From Cercis canadensis (lineage: Eukaryota; Streptophyta; Magnoliopsida; Fabales; Fabaceae), in assembly GCA_003255065.1 (NCBI GenBank), contig QAOA01008324.1, positions 2,157-66,156 of the forward strand: a stretch of 64,000 nt of DNA, in the 5' to 3' direction. The position numbers were made by a program, and so were the translations under genes. The notes under the pieces are model-generated. The model did not search any database. It was not told the origin of the DNA and worked only from the letters and a program-made list of their open reading frames with translations. Below are positions 21,480 to 31,622 of the stretch, piece after piece (the stretch's first letter is position 1; each line of letters opens with the position of its first letter).

Positions 21480-22800
21480 TATCGAGACAAGTGTGTCCTC
21501 GCAATCACAAGATCCGGATGCCTAATGAGAGAGTGATGTAGTATCTGGAGAAGCTAGGGTTCGATGTAGTTTCATTCGTTAGGCCAATGCAAATAGATAT
21601 GGAGTATATATTTATATTGGTGAAGCGGTAGCGCCTTGAGACATACACGTTCCACATGACTTTATGAGAGTGCATCATCTCCCTACAGGATATGGAGGTC
21701 TTGCTAGAGCTATGTGTGGATGGGGTAGTGGTGGGTGGTAGAAGCCACCACCCCCTGTGGCACTAAGAGGTTGTTAGGCTCAAGGATCAGGCTGAAGTGG
21801 TTGAATGAAACATTTGAGGTATGCCCATAGGGTGTAGCTGAGCAGGTAGTGGAGTGCTATGTGAGGGTATACATTTTACTGATGATAGACAGTTGGTTAA
21901 TCCTAGGTACTACTGAGAACTATGTTCATATGATGTACCTCCAGGTGTTGGAGGATTGGGACATTGCAAGGCGGTTTAGTTGTGGTTCGTTTGTGCTTGC
22001 TCACCTATATCGGAGCATGAGCAACTTCTGCCTTGGATGAACTCTAGAGTTTGGAGGGTGCACAGTCCTCTTCCAGGTTTATGTGTATGAGAGATTTCCC
22101 ACCGTGTCTCCATCCCTACTAGATTATCCTGAGCCTTTCAGAGTTCCAATTGTGTACAGGATAGTCTTTTTAATCTTAATTGTTTTTAAAAATTTAGTTA
22201 TATGTTAGTAGATTTAAGTATAAATTAAAATAATGTATTAGGTGGAGACGTCCTTTACGTTATGACTACATTGAGTTCGCTAGGCTTTTAATTGGTTTGG
22301 AGGTCATAATGCGACAAAATATTAAGAATTTGTAATTAAATCATCATTGATTAAATATGTCTGTTGTATACCTCAGTGAATGTCTAATTAATTTTTAACT
22401 TTACAGATCTTGTGACAACCTTATCTCAATATGCAGATCCCACAATTTTGTTATGCTGGAACTAAGATCTAAACTGTGAGGGTGCCACTTTGTTCATTTA
22501 ATATGATAGATGCACATTATCCCGACCATGTGGTCTGCTAGTTCGGTAGGTTACAAACTATTCTTGTTGATCTTCCGAAGTATAACGAGGAGTTAGAGAT
22601 GATGACTATTAAGGGGAAGTAGGATACGGACTGGGGGATGGTCCATGACGCTTATTACAGGTAGTGGGAGGACTGACATAACATATTAGTTACCCCAATT
22701 GGAGGCTTTGGCGACACACAAGAATACATGATGTGGTTCCTTCTGATTACCCTACAGTGGATGAGTTTAGCTAGCACCATGCGTGGTAGCAAGGTTAGTG
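21480..22800 (+). pseudogene. Plant mobile domain (aminotransferase-like/MAIL) protein, degenerate
   Basis: Broken frames spell the PMD motifs in order. RLETYTFHMTLCECTISLQD with VLLELCVDGVVVGG comes at about 21630-21740, against the family WRPETHTFHLPxGECTITLxDV. LEDWDIARRFSCGSFVLAHLYR is at 21950-22015. GGCTVLFQVYVYERFP is at about 22055-22100. NMIDAHYPDHVV is at about 22500. TDWGMVHDAYYR is at about 22630-22665. At least five stops and several frame changes separate them. Plant-mobile-domain proteins occur both as host silencing factors (MAIN/MAIL1) and inside MULE and gypsy elements. Here the surroundings suggest a transposon-borne copy. The family assignment is from motif recall only. 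Confidence 0.72.
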
Positions 22801-23345
22801 TAACATGTTAGATTTGAGGATATGGAAAATGTCATACAATTTATTTAACTTAGTAGTATGTCTTGTTTACATAATGACATTCCTCCACCTCATCAGCAAC
22901 CTCTACCATACTAACCAATGCTGGCAACCCCCTTCGACTAGTTCAGCCGGCTCAGCCCTTTCAGTAGGGTGCAAGGCATTAGTAAGGGCCAAGGCATCAT
23001 CAGACGTCAGGCTATCAGCAGCCTCTGCCATTCTAGGGGCCATATTTGTGTTAGCAGCTCACCTAGGAGGAATGACTTATATTTCAAGGCTAGATGTACG
23101 CCTAGATGTCGCAGCTGTTCTCGTAGTAGGGGTTTTTCTCGCCTGAGTTAGCTAGCCAGCAGTGACAATGGACGGGACTGTGGGCTCTTACTCTGTTTGC
23201 CGACCCTACTCCCAGTGCATCACAGTCAGGGTTGTCAAGTTGACGGTCGGGGTTTTCACGCCGTTTCTTGGGATTTCTTTCAATATGATCAATTAGTTAT
23301 ATTGCCTCCTAATTAATGTATGAATATTGTGGAAGAAGCATCGAC
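22801..23345 (+). other. Possible C-terminal remnant of the mobile-domain gene
   Basis: After the last recognisable PMD motif, the sequence around 22885-23150 reads as a proline/glutamine-rich then basic low-complexity segment (PPPHQQPLP-like). Such tails are common in transposon-borne mobile-domain proteins. Frames are broken. I could not assign more. Confidence 0.35.
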
Positions 23346-23349
23346 TAGA

Positions 23350-24100
23350 TTGGTGCCATATGGTGAGGTGTAGTAGATATCGGTTCCTCCTTAAGCGGTT
23401 GCATGTTCAAATCTAACATCTGTTCAGGTTCCTTTTCATCGCTTGATTCTGCCCCATCTAGCACGTACTCTCATTTCTCATCATCACTTATGTCGATTAG
23501 AGGATTAATAGGAGAGTTACCTCTACTGATATTCGGCTACACACTTCCATGTTTGCTGCCTCCAACTTCATATTCTTCAATCGCCCTTGTGCGAACATCC
23601 GAACCCAGCCATAGGTCAAGACATTCATTCCCATAGCTTCCTTTAGAGATACGAGTTTGGCTAAAACTAGCTAAGTCAGATTAGAATCCATATGAACCAA
23701 GTTTTGGTTGATAATAAGGTTTCACTTCTATCCCTATTTAACTATATGGAGGATATGAACTACGAAATAAACAAAGGTCACTCGTATCAACAACTTCCGG
23801 TTCTCCACTAACATCATCTTCCACAATCTTAACCTCTATAAATATTTCAATTGCAATAAGAGATTCATGTTGACCATGACTTCAAACATCATCATCACAC
23901 CCCAGTTCAACAACATTATAAAATAACAGATTCACAGATATCGAAAATCTTTTCAATAACTTTATTTTTTGAAAGACCCATTTTACGATAACCATAAAAT
24001 TGTAGATATTGTAGTCCATATCTGTTCTTTAAGTTCAAACCAATCAGCCTAAGACTATCATACATGACACCTTGTGGTCCATCGTATATCTAACAATTAT
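23350..24100 (-). pseudogene. Degenerate MULE transposase N-terminal region (probable)
   Basis: Read on the minus strand, frames contain VMYDSLRLIGLNLKNRYGLQ, YGYRKMGLSK and IAIEIFIEVKIVEDDV, then SGEPEVVDTSDLCLF, and GSYGNECLDLWLGSDVRTRA with an acidic stretch (ISDDE, SSDEKEPE). This resembles the N-terminal part and acidic linker of plant Mutator-type transposases, but it is interrupted by stops and lacks the catalytic DDE domain. It is tail-to-tail with the mobile-domain pseudogene. The family call is tentative. Confidence 0.4.
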
Positions 24101-24477
24101 AATAAACTAATAGAAGCATATTCTTCTTAAATTATCAATAATGCATATCAATATAGTTTTCACAAAGTTTCAGTTCAATAATAACTTTATCAAATTATTT
24201 TGTTTTACTAAATCAACCTATTTTTTTTTAATAATAATCTAACATCAAATATAAGCTCAATAACACTTAAAATTACATAAATCTAAACATGTTTAACATT
24301 TTTAAATACTACTATACACAATTCTACAGAAAAAAAATTTAAACATACCATAACAATTTCTAAGCATTTCAAATTTTGCCATCAGCTACTACAAACTCTC
24401 ACTCCTTCAACACTTCAGAACAACTTCACAATGTTTATCTCTCAATTTTAAAATTTAGTCACTCAGAAAATGAAAAA

Positions 24478-25135
24478 AAACCTGTCTCACGAAAGGGGTA
24501 TTTATAGAACACTCCCGCTACTTTACATTCAGCGAGACTGAGAAACTCCCACTACATTCTAAAAGTGCTACAACGTGAGTGAACAGTCCTTCACGAAAGA
24601 TCAAATTCCTGGCCCGAGGAATTCAAAATAGCATTTCATGTAGGAACATGCTACGCCTTTGAAAAGTGTGTTCATTAAGAACTTGCTATTTTATATCACA
24701 AAATAGTGTTTTATGTTAGAACAAGCTATTTTTCATTGCAGCATGTTTCAAAAAAAAAAAGAAAGCTAAGAAAATGCTACAATGTTATATTGAAAACGCT
24801 GCATCAACCCTTATCTCCTATGTCCGAATTTTCCTGTTGCTATTCAATGTTTTTCACTAGAAAATGCTACCCTGTATAGCGTTTTCTTTAAGAAAATGCT
24901 ACTTTGTCAATGTACCGTGTTCCAAAAGTAGATAGCGCTTCAACTTTAGTGTGTTCTAGAAGCATAATTGCATTTTCTACTAGTGTTTTCTATAAGAACA
25001 CGTTGCTTCTTCAGTTTAGTGTCTTACTATGGAAAACGTTGTGTCAAACCTTCTCTCATATGTTCGTCCATTTGTCCTTTTGCTGTTCATTTTTGCTACT
25101 TCATTATAGCGTTTCTTAATGGAATATGCCATATA
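24478..25135. repeat. Repeats with AAAATGCTAC words; TATA-like site at its left end
   Basis: Many diverged copies of words such as AGAAAATGCTAC, AGCGTTTTCT and GGAAAACGTTG occur in both orientations. A ~60-bp block at about 24787 (AAAACGCTGCATCAACCCTT) returns at about 25034 in altered form (AAAACGTTGTGTCAAACCTT), spaced about 245 bp. At about 24490-24505 the minus strand reads CTATAAATACCCC. This is a plausible TATA box for transcription toward the transposase-like remnant. It could be the subterminal repeat zone of the element that carries the two pseudogenes. Confidence 0.5.
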
Positions 25136-25403
25136 TATGTAATATCGTGTTTGTTTTGTGTGCTGTTTGGATTAAAATATTTAAAAATAATATATTTTTA
25201 TAAATAATTTTAACAGCAATTTTTTATGTATTTATTTATTTATTTTTTGCATTATTTATGTCAATTAACCCTTTTAACCGCCTTTAAAAATATATGTTAC
25301 TTAGCACTTTGTTTCATCTGCATTTAAATTTTGACAAGATGGGCTGCCCCATTTTAAAAACTTATGTGTTAATAGTTGATGACATTACATGACATGTGGC
25401 AGC

Positions 25404-28210
25404 TGTTAACACCCAAATTTGTACATGAATTATTTTTGGAGTCATGGTCTTTGGAATCATATTTCTATGTGCTCAATTGAAACATTTCAATACTACAAAA
25501 TAAAGTAGATATAACTAAAAATGATGAAATGCTAACAAAAATAATAATAACTTAAAAAAATACAAAATACAAAAAAAATTATTATTATTATTAAAAACGA
25601 AGAATAATAAAAAGGAAAGAAGAAATAAATGCCATTGTAGGCAGCAAGGAAACTTTTCGCAATGCAGTCCGGCGCCATCCTGCTCTATTGTGCTTACCAG
25701 TGCAATTTGCTAAAAAGCAGGAAACTTGTATCAGTGCACAACCAGTGCAACTTGCACAATTTTTTGGCTATAAAAAAGGGTCTCTCTAAGCAGAAAAAAA
25801 ACACACAATGACATACATAGTGATGCAAGGAGAGAACCAAATTTTAAAACAAAAAAGAGGGAACCAAACAACAACAAGCAACAAGAGGTAACACAAAGGA
25901 GAAACTTCAAAATTTCCATCAGGAACCAACACTATCTCACATTTTTTTGTGCTGAATTTTTATTTTCTTGTTGGTTAAGCACCACACAAAGCATATATCC
26001 AACCCACGTTTTCTTGATATCATCAAATCACTTGCCATTTTTCCATTTTGTTTCCAGGCAACAAAGGGGGTGGCACCACCCCATTCCTATTCCTTGCCCT
26101 TTTAGATAAACAGAGACCCAATTTTTTTTTTTTTCGAAATAAGATAGAAACATCACTATAGAGAGAGAAATAACTCAGAAACCAAACCCATTCTCATTCT
26201 CATATTTTCAAACAAGCAAAAGAAAATCCAAAATTGTTCTAAATCAGAGACACCCATAGAAAGGGAGAACTAACCTTTGGCCAACCAAAATCAATTCCAC
26301 CCCCGTACCCATCTTTTTCCTTTGTAAGGGAGAGAAAAGGGGTTAGAGAGAGAAAACCCTTTTAGAGATAAAAATAAGTTAGAGAGAGAAATTTTTAGAG
26401 AAAGAAAGAGAGAGAACAAAGACACAAAGTGAGACAGGTGAAGGAGTTTTTCTCACCTTATGACTGATTGATTAAAGGAATTAAACCAAATCCTTCCATT
26501 GATCAAGAAATCGAAGGTGAAGAACGAGAAGGGAGAGCTGCGACCTTAATCTGCCTCCTTTGCTCTTTTGTTGGTTCTTCCCCTTTCATGATAAGCTTTC
26601 CCTTTTATTTATCAATTCACTTAAATGGATTTTTTTTTTTTTAGTTTATATTTTGTTTGTTTGGGGCTTTTTATTTGTTTGGGTTTTATGTTGTTTTGTC
26701 TTGGTTTTGTTACTTATTTGGGTTGTTAGTTCTGATTTTGTTTGGGCTAAGGAAGAGTACCTGATATGTTTTGTTTTTGTTTTTGTTTGATGGGTCAAAC
26801 ACAATGTTTTCAGTGTGTGTGTTAGTCTCTTACCTTTTTTTGAATTGGGCCTACAGATTGGGTTTGTTTATTTCACATACTATTGTTTTTCTTTCTTTAA
26901 TGTTGTTTTAGTAACTAGCTAGACTGAAATAGGATTCAGACCCAAATATGTTTATTTGTTTGTTTTGGGCTATTTTAATTAATTTATTCATTTTATAATC
27001 TTTATTTATTATTTGCTTATTGTTGTTATTGTCACTTTTTATCTTAAGGGTCATTATTTATTTTATTTTTATGCTTTATGCATTTCATATTATACCTAAT
27101 CATTTTTGTAAATAAAATCAAATTCCAACAACAAATTAAGTTAGGGAATAATTGTATTGACAATTTTTTTTTAATGTTCCTGAGGTGATGGATAAATTTC
27201 TTGGTTATGCTAGAGGTACTGGTATGACTAATGAAATTCTCAATATTGCTTTTATTTTTTTTTTAATTACTGTTTCTTTGGGATTTATTTGCTACATTGT
27301 AATTCATTTTGTTACATTTTGTCATTATCTTTACTTACACTAGAATAAGATTACTGACGAGGGAATAATCTAACTTAGTCATGATGATGGCTATTTTTTG
27401 ATATTTTGGAGGTAAAGGGATCCTCTAGTTTTAGAGGTATTGGTGGGACTTCAGGTTAATCCCTGAAAAAAATCTTGTTCGATGCATAAGTTTTCCAAAA
27501 TAGAATCTTTTTTAAATATAATATTTTGGTTTCAATTACCTTAATGTGGGTCAAAAGGTGCCGACAAAAGAATAATAAAATTAGCCATAATGATGACAAC
27601 ACTTTAACATTCCAGAGATGAGAAGTGTCACTTTAGTATTTTCAAATATGTTGGTGGACTGAAAAAAAGACCTCCAATAAGAAAATATTTTGCTACGAAT
27701 CTCGAACTTATTTCATAAATGCATATAAATTATCTTTCGTGTATCTAGATATCACTCAGTTAATGAGGTTGCTAAAAATAGCCTATGACGAAATAGATTT
27801 GGGGATGATTGTAATAACAATCACTGTCTCTACTCGATAGTCTTGAGACATATTTTTAGGTTTTGTCAGAAGTGTTGGCGGGGCCTAATAAAATATTAAT
27901 TTATTTATTTTAAAACATGATGTTAGGACAAATTTTATTCATTTAGAAAAAATAACAATCAATTAAATATGTAACCGTTCTAAGAACTAATATTGTAGGG
28001 TGCTAATACCTTCTTTACACATAATCAACTCCCGAATCTGAACTTTAAAAATGCAGACATTTTCTTGGTTTTTAGGTGTCCAATTGCACCATTCTATTTG
28101 TTTAAAAATGAAAAAAAATGATTGGTGACAACTCCATTCTATTTCTTGCATATCACGTATCTTATCTTACCGCTTTGCATCGTGCTCTAAAAAAGGACGT
28201 TGTGATAACA
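25404..28210 (+). mobile_element. Long LTR-like segment (~2.8 kb)
   Basis: Begins TGTTAACACCCAAATTTG and ends GTTGTGATAACA, giving the matched TGTTA...TAACA ends of an LTR. A TATA-like TATAAAAAAGGG lies at 25770-25781, followed by a purine-rich leader. The last ~300 bp closely resembles the reverse complement of 63776-64000 (shared TAGGTGTCCAATYGCACCAT and TTGGTGRCRACTCCATTC). No flanking target duplication was found (GCAGC on the left, ACATT on the right) and no protein domains follow. It may be a solo LTR with decayed flanks. Its size and the GGTGACGACTCC-like motif recall legume Ogre/Tat gypsy elements; this is inference. Confidence 0.6.
27142..27900 (+). repeat. Four diverged ~210-bp direct repeats inside the long LTR
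   Basis: Units start near 27142, 27350, 27558 and 27785. Each has an early GAATAAT- or GATGATKG-like block and a closing block: AGAGGTACTGGTATGACT, AGAGGTATTGGTGGGACT, ATATGTTGGTGGACT and AGAAGTGTTGGCGGGGCCT. Unit spacing is about 208, 208 and 227 bp. The repeats are strongly diverged, so they are old. Confidence 0.65.
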
Positions 28211-28720
28211 ACATTATGGGGCCAACGTTAATGTTGATCAAGAAATTAAAAAATAATTCTTTTAAAATCTTTTGAATTTAGATAGCTGACATGAAAATGC
28301 AAGCAAATATAATTTTATAGGCAAGACTATATTATACTCTTGAGATATTTTTTCTATTATTTTGGTTTTATAATATATTATAATTCATATTAACATAATT
28401 AATATAATTTAAAATTTATTAAATTCACTGAATTTTTTGAATGTAATATAAACATTAATTCAATCAAATTTAAATTTATGTTAATTATTAAAACATAAAA
28501 CAAAAAAAAAAGTGAGACGAGACCTAGTCTCACCCTAATTTCGGGTATAATCACGTGCCAGAGTGTTGACTGTGACCCTTCAGTGGGTGGATAATAACAC
28601 TTGTCACTTTTAGCATCACGTGAAAGGTACAAGGTACAAGTAGTATGTCCCATCAAAAAAATTTCATTTTTGAAAAGTACAAAATATTTTAATTCAAGTG
28701 TCTTAGCTAAAAACAAAAGA
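28211..28720. other. Spacer without gene
   Basis: AT-rich with no recognisable gene. A short inverted pair GTGAGACGAGACC/TAGTCTCACC at about 28513-28535 could form a hairpin. An E-box/ABRE-like CACGTG core is absent; CACGTGCC-like (TCACGTGCCAG) occurs at about 28551. Confidence 0.4.
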
Positions 28721-29064
28721 AAAAGTATTTTAGATAAATTTTACCAAATAGAATAAGGTCTAGTCTACAATATCCATTGATGAAAATAGGCATTGGTGCA
28801 AAAGTTACTTAATCATCATTCAATCATCCACTTGACTTAATGAATGACTGTGATGGTTTGACTGGTAACTTGGGGATTTGGTCTTTCTAATAATAACATA
28901 GTACCTTAATATTTTTATTAAATTATAAATTGACCCCATTTTTATTACACATACTCACAGACACTAAACACCAAACGTTAAACATTAACATAGTTATCTG
29001 CAAAAAGCTTCGTTCCTTCACATTTATCCCAAAACTTAGAAAGGGAAAACCAAGTCTCACATCT

Positions 29065-29513
29065 TTACACACTCTTCTCTGTAGTCTAGTGGTTCAAGCG
29101 AAGGAAAAAAAGGAGAGCTTCTAAATCCGAGAAGGGGTTCATATATACAATAGCATCAGCACACCTTCTATATAGATACTACATAGTTTTTTCCTTTTCC
29201 AACTTTAAAAAAGGTTCAAGATTTAGATCACCCTGTTGCCATGCTCTCTCCTGCAATGCAGAACCATGGGTGCCCTGTCAAAAGAAANTTACACACTCTT
29301 CTCTGTAGTCTAGTGGTTCAAGCGAAGGAAAAAAAGGAGAGCTTCTAAATCCGAGAAGGGGTTCATATATACAATAGCATCAGCACACCTTCTATATAGA
29401 TACTACATAGTTTTTTCCTTTTCCAACTTTAAAAAAGGTTCAAGATTTAGATCACCCTGTTGCCATGCTCTCTCCTGCAATGCAGAACCATGGGTGCCCT
29501 GTCAAAAGAAACC
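29065..29513. repeat. ~224-bp duplication around an N
   Basis: 29065-29288 and 29290-29513 appear identical and are separated by one N at 29289. This is the typical pattern of two overlapping contig ends placed side by side, so the second copy is probably not real. Confidence 0.88.
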
Positions 29514-29997
29514 CATTAAGAATCTGTTTGGCTACTCAGAAAACAGAGGAAAATTTATGAATTTACATGTAATACGACTGGAAAAAGCTCTAACTAAAGA
29601 AAAATCTCCCAACCAGAAAAAAAAAGTAAACTTTCAAAGAAAATATGCATGTAATAGAAGAAAATTACCCAAAAAACTGTTTGGTTGCAAAGAAAATAGA
29701 TCAATACACTTTCTCTTCATCCCGGAACGGAGCAATCTCAGATTACAGAAAATCAACTTACTCAAAAAATAAAAGCACAAACTTCCATCAAAATGCATGA
29801 AAAAGAACATAACAGAGCAGCGATTTTCACAAACAGTAACACTTACTCAAAACTTGCTTTGCTGAGAACCTTCTAAGAATGTCTCTAGAGAGCATTCAGG
29901 TACAAGGCTGAGCCAAACTTCGGGTCTAGTACTACTGATGATTTCGTTCCCGACAAGGAAGTAACGGATTAAGGTTTTCGGATGAAAATGTATGACT

Positions 29998-29999
29998 TT

Positions 30000-30033
<34 letters not shown>
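29998..30033. repeat. (GA)n followed by (G)n microsatellite
   Basis: About a dozen GA units run into a G homopolymer. A second purine tract, (GA)n, is at about 30100-30125. They bracket a 70-bp GC-richer stretch. Confidence 0.9.
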
Positions 30034-30489
30034 ACAATGTCCTCCTTACGTTTCGGTTCTTGAGAAACCCCGAAGTCCGTTTCCAGCCGGTCCTAAAGAG
30101 AGGAGAGAGAGAGAGAGAGAAAGAAGAGAGTGGTGTATGTTTTTGGGCAGTGGGGAACAAATGTAAATATATAAATTTTTTTGGGTCCAAATATAATCAA
30201 TCATTTATAGTTAATATTAAGTTATCGAATTTGAAGCGTACATGTGGCTTAATCTCAGCCATTTATTACCCTTTGCACCAATGCCCATTTTGATCAATGG
30301 GTATTGTAGACTCTGCCATAAAATAAATGTGTATAATTAACTGTTTTATTTGGTAAAATTTGTATAATTAACAACTTCATTTAATAAAATATTGTATATT
30401 ATAAAATTTAACTAACTTTTTTTTTCTTTCTCTTTATTCTTTTCCTTCTCCTTCTACTTTTTTTTTTTTTTCTCTTTTTTTCTCTTAAA

Positions 30490-31057
30490 AAAATTGAATT
30501 GATGTGAGATCAAAAAGAGTGAATTGATGTAACGTGTCGGGTAGGTGTTCAAAGTGAAGTTGACAAATCAGTGTATCTTAAAAAAAGTGAATTGATGTGA
30601 CATCAAAAAAAGTGAATTGATGTAGCGTGTCAGGTAGGTGTTCAAAGTGGGGTTGACAAATCACTGCATCTTAAAAAAAGTGAATTAATGTAGCATGTCG
30701 AGTAAGTGTTTAAAGTGGGGTTGACAAATCACTATATCTTAAAAAAAGTGAGTTGATGTATCGTGTCAGGTAAGTGTTCAAAGTGAGGTTGACAAATCAC
30801 TGTATCTTAAAAAAAGTGAATTGATATGATAAAAAAAAAGTGAATTGATGATGTAGCGTGTCAGGTAGGTGTTTAGAGTAGGGTTGACAGATCACTATAT
30901 CTTAAAAAAAGTGAATTGATGTGACATCAAAAATAGTGAATTGATGTAGCATGTCAGGTAAGTGTTCAAAGTAGAGTTGACAAATTGCTGTATCTTAAAA
31001 AAAGTGAATTGATGTAGCGTGTCAGGTAGGTGTTCAAAGTGGAGTTGACAGATCACT
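30490..31057. repeat. Minisatellite, ~68-bp unit with optional ~27-bp insert
   Basis: About seven copies of a unit containing GTGAATTGATGTAGCGTGTC, AGGTAGGTGTTCAAAGTG and GTTGACAAATCACTGTATCT. Some copies are preceded by a short extra unit, GTGAATTGATGTGACATCA plus an A-run. No coding function is supported; open frames crossing it are artefacts of the repeat. Confidence 0.88.
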
Positions 31058-31351
31058 GGATTGGAGGAGATGGTCAAAGTATCATGCCGTCCTTGAAACA
31101 CAGACATAGAAACCTGTCTCCTCTTGGTTTGATTCTGGTTGATGTGTTGGAGCTTTGCACTAGACTACATGCTTTTTCCTTCAACTGGATCCCGAGATCA
31201 GCCAACAAGGTTGCAGATAGGCTTGCTGTGTATGACTCTTCTATAACTTCTGTCTTTTCGTGGCGTGATATATCACCAAGTTTTATCGTGGTTTTGTTGG
31301 ATTCTGATGCTTAATAAAATCCTATCTTCTGATAAATAAAAAAAAAAAAAA
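31058..31351 (+). mobile_element. 3' end of a LINE with RNase H remnant and poly-A
   Basis: The frame ending at 31314 reads LVDVLELCTRLHAFSFNWIP then RSANKVADRLAVYD and SVFSWRDISPSFIVVLL, followed by a stop. This is the C-terminal RNase-H-like (RVT_3) end of plant LINE polyproteins. A short 3' tail and an A-run (31337-31351) follow, typical of LINE integration. The element is 5'-truncated, starting where the minisatellite stops. The A-run merges directly into the UGT module sequence ACACTAAACCCCC. Confidence 0.75.
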
Positions 31352-31622
31352 CACTAAACCCCCAAATTGTTTCCTTTATAGTTATATTAATATTAATGTA
31401 ACTGCTACCTCCTCGATGGACAAAAAGAAAAATAAACAAGGAGTTGGTTGTTGTCACACGGCACAATTTATAGATATATTTCATTAATGTAAATAGTGAG
31501 TTTCCATCTGTTGAGTGCGGGCCAAAATTGACGCGCTAATAATTATAAGTCCAATAATTGATGAGGAATGAACATATAAATACTAGAGCTCCTTGCTTGC
31601 CTAAGTCATCCGCAGCCTCTTC
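31352..31622 (+). promoter_or_regulatory. Type I leader of UGT copy E with TATA box
   Basis: The same upstream module as before copies B, G, I, M, N and P. At 31575-31582 it reads TATAAATA, where the other copies read TACAATTA or similar. The site is 41 bp before the ATG, so if used it would give a very short 5' UTR. E therefore has the best core promoter among the type I copies. Confidence 0.55.

Larger units (their letters stand above)
28760..30313. mobile_element. TIR element with gene-like interior
   Basis: A ~43-bp inverted pair: AGTCTACAATATCCATTGAT at about 28761 and its counterpart ATCAATGGGTATTGTAGACT at about 30293-30312, extending inward to TGGTGCAAA. A weaker match (AAATTTTACCAAATA) lies just outside both. 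The interior is less AT-rich than the flanks and reads like 5' UTR and intron of a captured gene (CTGTTTGGTTGC-AAGAAAAT at about 29670). I could not name the gene. No clear target duplication was found. It contains the duplicated segment at N 29289. Confidence 0.5.

Noticed and set aside
22805-23146. Open frame of 113 codons
   Set aside because: It mixes a noncoding stretch with a low-complexity tail; the PMD motifs upstream lie in other frames.
29070-29150. tRNA- or SINE-like box A (TAGTCTAGTGGTTCAAGC)
   Set aside because: No proper box B (GGTTCGANNCC) at the right distance and no cloverleaf; the following GGGTTCATATA is too far and too different.
30490-31057. CRISPR-like repeat array
   Set aside because: Units are contiguous tandem copies with no unique spacers, in a plant genome.
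31058-31314. Host RNase H gene
   Set aside because: The short frame, adjoining poly-A run and RVT_3-like sequence fit a 5'-truncated LINE instead.
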